NCBI GenBank assembly: GCA_022760735.1
Contig: JAKELU010000021.1
Coordinates: 1 to 37,377 of the forward strand
Direction: 5' to 3'
Length of the DNA stretch: 37,377 nucleotides
Source: Firmicutes bacterium FC7
GTDB taxonomy: Bacteria; Bacillota; Clostridia; Tissierellales; Tissierellaceae
The translations under genes were made by a program, and so were the position numbers. The notes beneath the pieces are model-generated. The model ran no database searches. It was not told the DNA's origin and saw nothing but the letters and a program-made list of their open reading frames with translations. Positions 15,816 to 23,841 of the stretch are shown here, piece after piece. Numbering within the stretch: the stretch's first letter is position 1; every line of letters begins with the position of its first letter.

Positions 15816-17223
15816 ATGATTTTCTATTTAATTTAGATTTCAATCCAATGAAAGGTATAATCAATAATATCAAAATACCAATTTCTATAGGATGAATATA
15901 TGAAAGATTGCTTATTTCCCTTTCTACCTTATCTAAAAATGTCACTTTTTCCTTAGAATAGAGAGTAAAGGATAAATCCTCTTTAGGTAATGAGCTAAAC
16001 TTGCCTGTATAAACCCCATCTTCATTTCTTGTTAGATGGATGCTACTCTCGACTATATATGGATGCTCCTTTGGTGGTATTATTTCAATATTTAAATCTT
16101 TAAAGTCAGCCCATTTATTTGCAGGATTTAGTAAATACTCAAAGGTATATAACGGCTCTTTAGTTTCTGTTCTATCCATTGTCCCTTTTGCTACATAACT
16201 AACACTAGTAAACTTTGAACTTTGTGGTAAAATTTCAATCTCATAAAGTAATACAAAAATCCTTTCTTGATAATCAAGCGCATAAAACTCATCAGCCCAT
16301 AGGTTCATTACATCTTTTTCGATTAACTCATCCAAGGTTTTAGCCCAAAGATTAAATAATTGATTTTTAGCAAGGTAATCGTTATAAGTAACTTTATCTT
16401 TATAAGCTTCTACTTCTTTACTTATATAATCCCTTACTGATATTTTTTCAATTGTTAAATCATAGGAATATTTATCAGTTTTTTTAGTCAACTCTCCATC
16501 AGAATAGCAATTGATATTTAGATCAAGATCTTCACCTATTACAAAGAGTTCCAGGATTTCATTATCATAAATCCTGGCAATTTCTTTAACTTCATTTCCA
16601 TTTCCTTGAAATCCGTTAAAACCTTTGCTGATTACTTTCGTCTTTTCATAGTCAACAGTATACTCTATTGCAATATTTATTTTATCTTCTTTTGTTTTTA
16701 TGTCATATGTATATAAAGTTCCTACTTCATCTAAATTGTAATTTTTAGGAGTATAAACTTGAGTAGTAATAGAGTATACGATATTATCAAATTTTAATTT
16801 GTCATCCCCAGTTTCAACAGCCTTTCTACCTTTAGATTTTATAACATCACCAATATATACCGTATATGGAATGCTAACTGGATCTTCCCTAATTATAATA
16901 TCATTAGTATTAAAATCCTTTAGGGTAGAGATAAAAGGAAAGGCCATCTGCACAGTTTCCATTTTATCAGTTGGATTTGACATCAAATATCTAGCTGTGA
17001 CTAAACATCCAAGACTATAGTCTATGTAATCCTTAAATCCGTCACCCATAAAATTGAATTGCAATTCTTCACTTTCAACCACAATAGGACTATTCTCTTC
17101 TACAGCCAATACGTCTAACCCTGGATATCCACTCCAATAGGTAGGGCCTGAATTTGCATGAACAATTGAATTAAATGATATTAATAAAATCAGTACCATT
17201 AAAGCTAATTTATCTTTTCTCAC
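15814..17223 (-). CDS. Unknown secreted, C-terminally membrane-anchored protein
   Basis: I do not recognise the family. The start is taken as GTG 17223, because GGGGG lies 8 bases upstream; the ATG at 17238 overlaps that run. The resulting 469-residue protein starts with a signal peptide (KLALMVLILLISFNSIVHANSG). It continues with about 410 extracellular, beta-rich-looking residues without cysteine pairs. It ends with one membrane segment (IGILILLIIPFIGL) and a basic tail, giving an exported protein anchored at the C-terminus with a short cytoplasmic tail. The N-terminal part (YWSGYPGLDV, and a stretch around MSNPTDKMETVQMAFPF) looks like a conserved domain. It stands alone, after the terminator of the M20 operon. 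Confidence 0.75.
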   Translation of the reverse strand: MRKDKLALMVLILLISFNSIVHANSGPTYWSGYPGLDVLAVEENSPIVVESEELQFNFMGDGFKDYIDYSLGCLVTARYLMSNPTDKMETVQMAFPFISTLKDFNTNDIIIREDPVSIPYTVYIGDVIKSKGRKAVETGDDKLKFDNIVYSITTQVYTPKNYNLDEVGTLYTYDIKTKEDKINIAIEYTVDYEKTKVISKGFNGFQGNGNEVKEIARIYDNEILELFVIGEDLDLNINCYSDGELTKKTDKYSYDLTIEKISVRDYISKEVEAYKDKVTYNDYLAKNQLFNLWAKTLDELIEKDVMNLWADEFYALDYQERIFVLLYEIEILPQSSKFTSVSYVAKGTMDRTETKEPLYTFEYLLNPANKWADFKDLNIEIIPPKEHPYIVESSIHLTRNEDGVYTGKFSSLPKEDLSFTLYSKEKVTFLDKVEREISNLSYIHPIEIGILILLIIPFIGLKSKLNRKS

Positions 17224-17337
17224 TGAACTATCCCCCATTCGATTACTTAGTTACCACTTAATACCAGTATATCATATCTCTAATTCAACTGTCCCAATCT
17301 CCATACATAAAATGTATGTTATATGTATTTTAATAAC

Positions 17338-17360
17338 AAAACCCAGAGTTTCTGGGTTTT
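17338..17360 (-). terminator. Terminator of the ABC transporter-M20 operon
   Basis: A perfect 10-bp stem, AAAACCCAGA / TCTGGGTTTT, with a GTT loop lies 6 bases after the M20 stop on the minus strand, with terminal T residues. Confidence 0.8.
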
Positions 17361-17365
17361 ATTAT

Positions 17366-18802
17366 TTATTCTATAGCTGTAGGTACTGCATCTGGTTCTA
17401 TTGGACATATATATCCGCCTTTTGTTTTAGACTTCCATTCTTCCTTGGCTTTTTCTAATATATCTGGGTTTTCATATAAATCTACAGCCGCAGAAGCCAA
17501 TACTTTTGCTGCCATAAACATTCCCTTATGTGCAATACTTGTTTTTCCTATTGATACATTTTGCCATGAATGTCCAGGTGAGCCAGAAGTCCAAGTGACA
17601 GCATTAATCTGTGCTGTAGGTGTTTGCCAACTAACATCTCCTACATCCGTTGAGCCCATGCTCTGCGCTTGTGAATGAAACTTCGGCATTAAAAAGTCAT
17701 TTAAGGCTCTCTCTCCATTATTGGTCTTTTCACTAACAATCATTGAAATCTCCGGATCATGTTTAGCTCCAAATCCAGGAAGTCCATCCATAGGGTAAGT
17801 TCTCTTTAACTCTGTAGCAAAAGCCCACTCTTCCAAAGTATATTCAGGTAATTCAACTTCCTCAAAATTCTTATATAAAAGTTCCTCTAAGGTTTTATTT
17901 GCAACTGTATTGGATGTACCGTCAATAAATCTACGTGTTAGTGTTGTTTCACTCATCATTGCAGCAGCCTGAGCTATAGTATCTACTCTTTCCAATAGCT
18001 TTTTAGCTTCTAAAACAGTATTTGATCTTACCATATAAAGTACTTTTGCTGTTGGCTGAACTACATTTGGTGAGTTTCCTCCTGCATCGATAATCGCATA
18101 ATGAACTCTTTCGTAATCCTTTATATGCTCTCTTAAAAACTGTACTCCTATATTCATTAACTCAACTCCATCAAGAGCTGATCTTCCCATATGAGGAGCC
18201 CCTGCAGCATGGGAGGCAATGCCCTTAAAGCTATATTCCACCTGAATACTGGAGTTATTTGTTCCTGTTACAACTTCATTGCTACATGAAGGATGCCAAG
18301 TAAGGGCAGCATCTAAATCATAGAACAGTCCTTCTCTTGCCATAAAAGCTTTGCCAGCTCCCCCCTCCTCCCCAGGACATCCATAAAATACCACAGTACC
18401 TGAACCTTCTCCTTTAGTAGCTAAATATTCCTTGATAGCTACAGCTGCAGCTAAAGCACCTGCACCTAATAGATTATGACCACATCCATGACCAGTTCCA
18501 CCTTTAACTAATTCCTTTTTAACTAGACTTTCAGGTTCTTGGGATAAACCTGATAAAGCATCAAATTCCCCTAATATACCTATAACAGGTCTGCCACTTC
18601 CATAGGTTCCTTTAAATGCAGTCTTGATTCCCGCAATTTCCTCTTCAACCTCAAATCCTAGTTCCTTTAGTTTTTCTATATAAAGATTCGCTGACTTAAA
18701 TTCTAATAGCGAAAGTTCAGCATATTCCCATATCTTATCACTTATATCTATAAATAAATCTTTTTTATCTTCGATTACTTTTAACAATTCATTTTTATCC
18801 AT
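17366..18802 (-). CDS. M20-family amidohydrolase (AbgB-like)
   Basis: A 478-residue cytoplasmic metallohydrolase of the M20D/AbgB type, the group that includes p-aminobenzoyl-glutamate hydrolase and N-acyl-amino-acid amidohydrolases. GTGHGCGHNLLGAG holds metal ligands H105, C107 and H109; GCPGEEGGAGK supplies the catalytic and ligand glutamates. A dimerisation insert begins near residue 190, and SPGHSWQ is near the C-terminus. It is the last gene of an operon with a polar amino-acid ABC importer, 15 bases after the ATPase gene. This suggests that the importer brings in an N-acylated or amide-linked amino acid that this enzyme cleaves. The ATG has AAGGAG about 10 bases upstream. Confidence 0.85.
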   Translation of the reverse strand: MDKNELLKVIEDKKDLFIDISDKIWEYAELSLLEFKSANLYIEKLKELGFEVEEEIAGIKTAFKGTYGSGRPVIGILGEFDALSGLSQEPESLVKKELVKGGTGHGCGHNLLGAGALAAAVAIKEYLATKGEGSGTVVFYGCPGEEGGAGKAFMAREGLFYDLDAALTWHPSCSNEVVTGTNNSSIQVEYSFKGIASHAAGAPHMGRSALDGVELMNIGVQFLREHIKDYERVHYAIIDAGGNSPNVVQPTAKVLYMVRSNTVLEAKKLLERVDTIAQAAAMMSETTLTRRFIDGTSNTVANKTLEELLYKNFEEVELPEYTLEEWAFATELKRTYPMDGLPGFGAKHDPEISMIVSEKTNNGERALNDFLMPKFHSQAQSMGSTDVGDVSWQTPTAQINAVTWTSGSPGHSWQNVSIGKTSIAHKGMFMAAKVLASAAVDLYENPDILEKAKEEWKSKTKGGYICPIEPDAVPTAIE

Positions 18803-18817
18803 TTATCACCACTCCTT

Positions 18818-19549
18818 TTAATACAATATTTTGCTCAAGAATTCTTTTGTACGTGGATTTTGAGGGGTATCGAAAATTTCCTGAGGGGTCCCCTCTTCCA
18901 CAATTTGCCCATCTGCCATAAAAATAACTCTATCTGATACTTCCTTTGCAAAACCCATTTCATGAGTAACTATAACTGAAGTCATTCCCTCTTGTACAAG
19001 TGTTTTTATAACGCTTAATACTTCTCCTACCATTTCTGGATCCAATGCTGAAGTAGGCTCATCAAATAACATAACTTCTGGCTCCATAGCAAGTGCTCTT
19101 ACTATTGCTAATCTCTGTTTTTGCCCACCTGATAACTTATTAGGATATTGATCCTTTTTATCTAAAAGACCGATTTTCTCCAAAAGCATAAGAGCTTTTT
19201 CATCTGCTTCAGCCTGGGTCATCTTTTTCAAGGTTACTGGAGCCATTGTAATATTTTCCTTAACTGTCATGTGAGGAAATACATTAAATAGCTGAAATAC
19301 CATGCCCATTTTTTGTCTATGTTTATCTACCTCAACACTCTTTGCAATGTCTACACCATTGAAAATAATCTGACCTTTATCTGGTATTTCCAAAAGATTT
19401 AAACAGCGCAATAATGTACTTTTCCCACTTCCAGAAGGGCCGATAATAGATACAACCTCTCCCTTTGAAACATGGGTATTTACATTTTTTAAAACCTCTA
19501 AGCTTCCAAAATTTTTATATAATCCTTTAACTTGAATTAAACTATTCAC
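18818..19549 (-). CDS. Polar amino-acid ABC transporter, ATP-binding protein (GlnQ/HisP type)
   Basis: A 243-residue ATPase of standard length. Walker A is GPSGSGKST, the Q-loop lies in [13 protein letters not shown] (the PAAT-family form), the signature is LSGGQKQR, and Walker B is [14 protein letters not shown] with the switch histidine in VTHEMGF. It energises the permease encoded just upstream. The start is GTG 19549; it overlaps the permease stop by 8 bases and has only a weak ribosome binding site, consistent with translational coupling. Confidence 0.93.
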   Translation of the reverse strand: MNSLIQVKGLYKNFGSLEVLKNVNTHVSKGEVVSIIGPSGSGKSTLLRCLNLLEIPDKGQIIFNGVDIAKSVEVDKHRQKMGMVFQLFNVFPHMTVKENITMAPVTLKKMTQAEADEKALMLLEKIGLLDKKDQYPNKLSGGQKQRLAIVRALAMEPEVMLFDEPTSALDPEMVGEVLSVIKTLVQEGMTSVIVTHEMGFAKEVSDRVIFMADGQIVEEGTPQEIFDTPQNPRTKEFLSKILY

Positions 19550-20231
19550 TTGCCTTTAACCCCCTTTCAATTATTGAAGCACCTTTAGAAAGGCTATAAG
19601 TAACTATTAAATAAATAATACCAATAATTATCAACGGTTCTATTACTAGATACAAAGCTCCTGACACTACCTTGTATTGAGTCATTAAATCCCCTACAAA
19701 GAAAGTAGATGCAAGAGATGTTTCCTTAATTACCATGACAAACTCATTTACTAAGGCAGGCAATATGTTCTTAATTGCCTGTGGAATAATTATCTTTTTC
19801 ATTGTCTGTCTTCCATTTAATCCAAGACTTCTAGCAGCTTCCATCTGTCCCTTATCTACTGCTTCAATCCCTGCTCTTATGATCTCAGCAACATAACCTG
19901 AACTATTAAAAACTAAGGCTACTGCAATACATGCAAATTTATTCATCTCCAAAGCAGGTATTAACATCGGCAATAAAAAGTAAAAGAAATACAACTGTAA
20001 TAAAAGTGGTGTTCCTCTAATTATCTCAATGTACAATGAAGCAATTATAGAAAATGGCTTGATTTTTAGTATGGTAAATTTAGACATCTTCATAATTGCT
20101 ACAAACAATCCTAATATAGCTCCAAAGAAAACTGTTATTGCTGATAATAACAAGGTATATCCAAGACCTGTTAAAAATAACAGCCAATATTTATCTAAAA
20201 CTTTAATAATATTTTCAAATATTAAACTCAT
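19542..20231 (-). CDS. Polar amino-acid ABC transporter, permease (HisM/GlnP type)
   Basis: A 229-residue inner-membrane protein with about five hydrophobic segments. The EAA loop reads [22 protein letters not shown], quoted in parts [10 protein letters not shown] and KKIIIPQA, and contacts the ATPase. The N-terminal [18 protein letters not shown] is a PAAT-family hallmark. There is only one permease gene, so a homodimer is likely. Start ATG 20231 follows GAAGGGGG. A stem-loop separates it from the binding-protein gene. Confidence 0.92.
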   Translation of the reverse strand: MSLIFENIIKVLDKYWLLFLTGLGYTLLLSAITVFFGAILGLFVAIMKMSKFTILKIKPFSIIASLYIEIIRGTPLLLQLYFFYFLLPMLIPALEMNKFACIAVALVFNSSGYVAEIIRAGIEAVDKGQMEAARSLGLNGRQTMKKIIIPQAIKNILPALVNEFVMVIKETSLASTFFVGDLMTQYKVVSGALYLVIEPLIIIGIIYLIVTYSLSKGASIIERGLKASE

Positions 20232-20259
20232 AACTCATGTCCCCCTTCAAAAACAAAAT

Positions 20260-20282
20260 AGATGCAGACATTGTCTGCATCT
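20260..20282 (-). terminator. Intercistronic stem-loop between binding-protein and permease genes
   Basis: A 10-bp stem, AGATGCAGAC / GTCTGCATCT, with an ATT loop is followed on the minus strand by TATTTTGTTTTTG. It can act as a partial terminator or protect the 3' end of the binding-protein message, giving more binding protein than permease, a common arrangement. Confidence 0.7.
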
Positions 20283-20309
20283 TATAATAAATTAATATTT
20301 TATTATCAA

Positions 20310-21173
20310 CTAATTAATGTCTAAACCCAACTCATTTGCAAGAGAAATAGCTTCTGTTTTCCATTGTTGGTATAGACCTTTTTCATTTACTTCTTTTATA
20401 ATTTCATTAATTTCAGCTAGTAATTCATCTTCTCCTTTAGTTACAGCGACTACATTACCTTGGCTAGAATAATCAAAATAAAAATCACTCATTATTATTT
20501 CATCATAATTATTAGCAAATGCTTCACCGTTATCTGAGGATACTGCTATGGCATCAACTTTACCAGTAATCAACATCATAATACCGTCATTAAGGTTAGT
20601 TATGCTTTCAATCTTTACATCCTCTAGTAATTGAGTAGTAGCTAGCTGATATTGTAAAGAACCGTTTTGCGCTGCAACTACTTTACCTGAAAAATCTGAT
20701 GCTGTTTTGTATTTATCTGCATTTTCCTTAAGTACTAATACTCCTTGACCTTTTCCATCTCTGTCTTCTACATTATAAAAATCAGATAAGGCCATATTTT
20801 CAGCTCTTTCCTCAGTCCATGCAAATCCGGAAATTGACATATCTACATTACCACTAGTAACAGCAGCTTGACAGGCTGAGAAGTCCATTGCTTCTATTAC
20901 TAATTCCACACCTAGTTTATCAGCAATATATTTGCCTAATTGAATATCTGAACCTACATATGAGTCTTGACCAATTTTACTGATATCAATAAACTCCATC
21001 GGTGCAAAATCAGGACTAGTAGCCATTGTAATTTTCCCGCTTTCAAGAATTTTGTCTAATCTAGACTTAGATTCATTTGAAACAGAATTTACATTGGACT
21101 CTTGCTTACCACAACCAGCAAATGCAAATAAAGTACAAATAACTAATAATGCGACAACAATTTTCTTAAACAT
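20310..21173 (-). CDS. Amino-acid-binding lipoprotein of the ABC transporter
   Basis: A 287-residue extracellular solute-binding protein of family 3. Its lipoprotein signal ends in LFAFAGC, with C21 as the lipidated residue. MATSPDFAPMEFID, GSDIQLGKYIA and the MDFSACQAAVTSGNVDM stretch belong to lobe 1. The family usually binds a polar amino acid through an Arg and an Asp. Here ISGFAWTEERAENM keeps the TxER motif that contacts the ligand carboxylate. The exact ligand is unknown; co-transcription with an M20 hydrolase argues for an amino-acid derivative. ATG is preceded by AGGAGG. Confidence 0.92.
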   Translation of the reverse strand: MFKKIVVALLVICTLFAFAGCGKQESNVNSVSNESKSRLDKILESGKITMATSPDFAPMEFIDISKIGQDSYVGSDIQLGKYIADKLGVELVIEAMDFSACQAAVTSGNVDMSISGFAWTEERAENMALSDFYNVEDRDGKGQGVLVLKENADKYKTASDFSGKVVAAQNGSLQYQLATTQLLEDVKIESITNLNDGIMMLITGKVDAIAVSSDNGEAFANNYDEIIMSDFYFDYSSQGNVVAVTKGEDELLAEINEIIKEVNEKGLYQQWKTEAISLANELGLDIN

Positions 21174-21319
21174 TTTATTCCTCCTATTATTTAATTTTTA
21201 TTAGAATAATAGTTGGAATCTCCTTAGCCCTTCGGAAATCTTTCCCGTGTTAATGGAAATAGATTTCCATTGGCTCTTGATGATACTACTCAAGATTAAG
21301 ACCTCCTTAAAAGTAATTT
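21174..21319 (-). promoter_or_regulatory. Structured 5' leader of the amino-acid transporter operon, riboswitch-like, class unknown
   Basis: From the predicted start point the leader is about 146 bases. In RNA order it can form these stems: TCTTGA/TCAAGA (21275-21295), AATGGAAA/TTTCCATT (21252-21271), CGGGAA/TTTCCG (about 21233-21247), and CTATTATT/AATAATAG (21184-21212), the last directly before the AGGAGG of the binding-protein gene. GGA-GG-TCTT near 21299-21307 can pair with GAGATTCC near 21215-21222 and close the first three stems into a junction. GAGTAG and CCGAAG elements recall lysine riboswitches, but the length and the rest do not fit. A TTG-started frame of about 25 codons also runs through it. 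Confidence 0.45.
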
Positions 21320-21325
21320 TCATTT

Positions 21326-21354
21326 ATTTTACACCCATATTTTTTAAATTGCAA
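21326..21354 (-). promoter_or_regulatory. Promoter of the amino-acid transporter operon
   Basis: On the minus strand TTGCAA (21349-21354) and TAAAAT (21326-21331) are 17 bases apart, placing the start near 21319 and leaving a long structured leader. Confidence 0.7.
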
Positions 21355-21411
21355 GACTTTTTAAAAAATTATTTTATTATTTTAAATACCTAAAGAGCTA
21401 AAACCTAAAAA

Positions 21412-21431
21412 ATCCCCCTATTTAGGGGGAT
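21412..21431 (-). terminator. Terminator overlapping the stop codon of the tocopherol-cyclase-like gene
   Basis: The 9-bp stem ATCCCCCTA / TAGGGGGAT is followed on the minus strand by TTTTTT. The TAA stop overlaps its loop. Confidence 0.85.
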
Positions 21432-22393
21432 GAAACTACTTCTATTGAACAAGGATTTCCTTTGCCTTCAAAAAGGATTTCACCTGTCTTTTTAGTTAAT
21501 CTTAAATCTACTATACCACTAAGTCCTTCTTTTATGACTACATCCATTTTTCCGTTCTTCGGTGCTTTCAACTTCCCAATCCTAGACATTTCTGCCATTA
21601 TATCAAGCACTAATCCTTGCTTTTCTATTATTATTTCCACAGTATTTCCTCTAACCTCTTCTTTTGTTATCCTGCTTCGATTATATGTGGCAAATCTGTA
21701 CTCTTTTCCATCAAAGGTAAAATTACAAATAAATCCTCTAAATGAACTCTTTAAAAATGGAATATGAGCTATTGAGCACATTATACTAGCATCTGAATTA
21801 TTAAAGTTATTAGACTGTAACCAAATATAATCCTTTGGAAATGAAGTTCCCCAATCCTTTTCTATATATCCTTTTCCCTTGTTAAAATCTATTATTTTAT
21901 AATTTAGATACAAGGAACCTTTAAGCTCATGATTCATACTAATTATATCGTGATAACATTCCATAAAAGGAAAGTATGTAAAATATCCCATGGCATTGGG
22001 ACTCAATTTACTTCTTTTTATTTCCTTGAAAGCCGTATATTTTATTCTACCTTGGAGTGTATAATAGTCACCAAATAGATCGAGAATCATTACTTCCCTT
22101 CTAAAAATATTTCTTTCTATTTTTAAACTGAATGGATTTTCTGTAAAATTAAAATCCTTAATTGCAAACCTATGATAATTTGTTGTAAGACTTGTCTTAC
22201 CATTATTTTCAGTTTGAATTATAGTTTGAATAAATGAATGTGGATCACTTGAATTCTTTGAAATTCCAGGAATTACACTTATGATATTCTTTAAATCATG
22301 TGAAACATGTTTAAAATACCATCCCTCAAAATATTCTCCCTTTTTATTTTCTCCTAAATATTTTAATGGTTCACTCTTATAATTGGTAAGCAT
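21422..22393 (-). CDS. Tocopherol-cyclase-family (lipocalin-like) protein of unknown substrate
   Basis: A 323-residue soluble protein. The start is taken as ATG 22393, 5 bases after GGAGG; TTG 22405 lies at that site. EYFEGWYFKHV near the N-terminus and GYIEKDWGTSFPKDYIWLQSN in the middle (quoted in parts: GYIEKDWGTSFP, YIWLQSN) are the hallmark motifs of the tocopherol cyclase/Svf1-like lipocalin family. In plants this family closes the chromanol ring of vitamin E. An anaerobe of this kind has no tocopherol pathway, so a role with another hydrophobic ligand is more likely. It lies downstream of, and in the same direction as, a QueG-like gene. Confidence 0.7.
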   Translation of the reverse strand: MLTNYKSEPLKYLGENKKGEYFEGWYFKHVSHDLKNIISVIPGISKNSSDPHSFIQTIIQTENNGKTSLTTNYHRFAIKDFNFTENPFSLKIERNIFRREVMILDLFGDYYTLQGRIKYTAFKEIKRSKLSPNAMGYFTYFPFMECYHDIISMNHELKGSLYLNYKIIDFNKGKGYIEKDWGTSFPKDYIWLQSNNFNNSDASIMCSIAHIPFLKSSFRGFICNFTFDGKEYRFATYNRSRITKEEVRGNTVEIIIEKQGLVLDIMAEMSRIGKLKAPKNGKMDVVIKEGLSGIVDLRLTKKTGEILFEGKGNPCSIEVVSSP

Positions 22394-22466
22394 GAAATCC
22401 TCCAAGTAATCACATATTTATTCAAATATATCTTTACTCTTAATCTCAATATTATACACATCAATA

Positions 22467-23240
22467 TTAAAGAGGAATATTAAAAGAACAAGGCACAACA
22501 GTAAGGCATTTTCCACATACTTGTGCTTCCTCATTTAATTCACTATGCAACTTATCATTTTCAAGACACATCTCATAGCACTTATATCTATCAAACTTAT
22601 CTCTATGCAAAGCATCATTTACACATTTAGTTGCACAATATGCACATGAACCATTAAATTTAAATAGACAGTATTCATGACCAGGCCTTTTAGTAGGTAT
22701 AAGTTCAAGGTCAGTGACTACATTTCCCAATCTACCACAGCAGCCATTTTTAGTAATTAACATATTATTTAATCCAAATGTACCTAATCCTGCTATATAG
22801 GCAACATGCCTATTGGACCACACACTAATCAAATTTTCATAATCCATATTTAGTTTTGGGTCAAGTTTTGCAGCTTTATATCCCATATCTTTAATCGAGT
22901 CTATAAGAAAATCATTTAGCTTCCCTATCATTTTATTAGTCTCAACATATGCCCTTGCCCATTCTAAAGAACTATTTTTCCCTTTCATATTGCTAATTGG
23001 TATAGATTCATCAAAAGGAAGAAAATATGTAATTACACTTTTAGCCCCTGGAAGTATATCATCAGGCATTAAATGGTTAGGATTAGCTACTTCTTTAAGC
23101 TTATGAAACATAGGATCATTTGCAGATGCAAAGGCAACAATCGGTTTCTTCCAAGTTGTTTTAATCTCAGGATTTTTCATGTATTCACTAACATAGTCGA
23201 TGATAAGTTTTTCCATCTTTTTTTCAATATCTTTTGACAT
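22467..23240 (-). CDS. QueG-like iron-sulfur protein (not epoxyqueuosine reductase itself)
   Basis: A 257-residue cytoplasmic protein. The middle (VAYIAGLGTFGLNNMLITKNGCCGRLGNVVTD, quoted in parts AGLGTFGLNNMLIT and GCCGRLGNVVTD) matches the QueG/4Fe-4S double-cluster family. The C-terminus carries the cysteines CAYCATKC, KCYEMC and VCGKCLTVVPC. It is shorter than QueG (about 380) and lacks its full cobalamin-binding N-terminus, so it belongs to the related group of anaerobe Fe-S proteins of unknown reaction. It is divergent from dps and shares an intergenic region with it. Confidence 0.75.
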   Translation of the reverse strand: MSKDIEKKMEKLIIDYVSEYMKNPEIKTTWKKPIVAFASANDPMFHKLKEVANPNHLMPDDILPGAKSVITYFLPFDESIPISNMKGKNSSLEWARAYVETNKMIGKLNDFLIDSIKDMGYKAAKLDPKLNMDYENLISVWSNRHVAYIAGLGTFGLNNMLITKNGCCGRLGNVVTDLELIPTKRPGHEYCLFKFNGSCAYCATKCVNDALHRDKFDRYKCYEMCLENDKLHSELNEEAQVCGKCLTVVPCSFNIPL

Positions 23241-23287
23241 ATAGTCACTCCATTCTTTTAATATTTTATTTTATAAAAGTTTGTTTA

Positions 23288-23316
23288 TTTATACCCATTA
23301 AGGGTATCACTATAAT
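23288..23316 (+). promoter_or_regulatory. dps promoter with an ATACCC-N5-GGGTAT operator
   Basis: TATAAT lies at 23311-23316 and a weak TTTATA at 23288-23293, spaced 17. The dyad ATACCCATTAAGGGTAT (23291-23307) sits in the spacer. ATACCC/GGGTAT half-sites resemble operators of CsoR-family metal sensors. No such regulator is encoded in the window. The site lies between two divergent genes and could control both. Confidence 0.55.
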
Positions 23317-23347
23317 AAGAAAATATATTGTTGATAGGAGGAATATA

Positions 23348-23782
23348 ATGAAAAACTACGAAAAACTAAATGTATATCTATCAAATTTATCAGTACTAAA
23401 TGTTAATTTACACAATATACACTGGAATGTCGAAGGCAAGCAATTTGTGCAAATTCATGAGTTTACTGAATCATTATATGATGATTTCTTTGAAAAATAT
23501 GACGCTATAGCAGAATTATTAAAAATGAAAGGTGAAAAACCTTTAGTAAAATTGTCAGATTATCTAAAACATGCAACTATTAAGGAATTAGATAAAGATA
23601 AGTTTGGAATTGAAGAGTCTCTAGAAATTATTCTAGACTATCTAAATGAAATGAAAAAACTAGCAACTGAAATTAGAAATGAAGCTAATGAAGACGATGA
23701 TTTTGAAGTTGTTGCTGAGTTCGAAGATCACGTTGCTGGATATAGCAAAAACATATGGTTTATTAATTCTATGCTTGCATAG
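23348..23782 (+). CDS. dps: Dps-family ferritin-like DNA-protection protein
   Basis: The start is ATG 23348, with AGGAGG upstream; the longer frame from 23234 has no site. The 144-residue protein has the Dps inter-subunit ferroxidase set at the right spacing: H25, H37, E41, D52 and E56 (compare E. coli H51, H63, D67, D78, E82), within HNIHWNVEGKQF and FFEKYDAIAE. Dps forms 12-subunit shells that oxidise ferrous iron with peroxide and store it, limiting oxidative damage in anaerobes. There is no basic N-terminal tail, so DNA binding is uncertain. It is a single-gene unit ending in a 16-bp hairpin. Confidence 0.9.
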   Translation: MKNYEKLNVYLSNLSVLNVNLHNIHWNVEGKQFVQIHEFTESLYDDFFEKYDAIAELLKMKGEKPLVKLSDYLKHATIKELDKDKFGIEESLEIILDYLNEMKKLATEIRNEANEDDDFEVVAEFEDHVAGYSKNIWFINSMLA

Positions 23783-23794
23783 AATTTTATATAG

Positions 23795-23830
23795 ATGAAA
23801 ATGGATGACCTAATGGTCATCCATTTTCAT
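23795..23830. terminator. Bidirectional terminator between dps and the YhaN-like gene
   Basis: A perfect 16-bp stem (ATGAAAATGGATGACC against its complement, loop TAAT) lies between convergent genes, with A/T-rich ends. Confidence 0.8.
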
Positions 23831-23841
23831 GTTTAATATGA

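Noticed and set aside
21215-21310. Lysine riboswitch call for the leader
   Set aside because: Only GAGTAG- and CCGAAG-like pieces match; the long helices and total length of that class are absent, so the leader is listed as unknown class.
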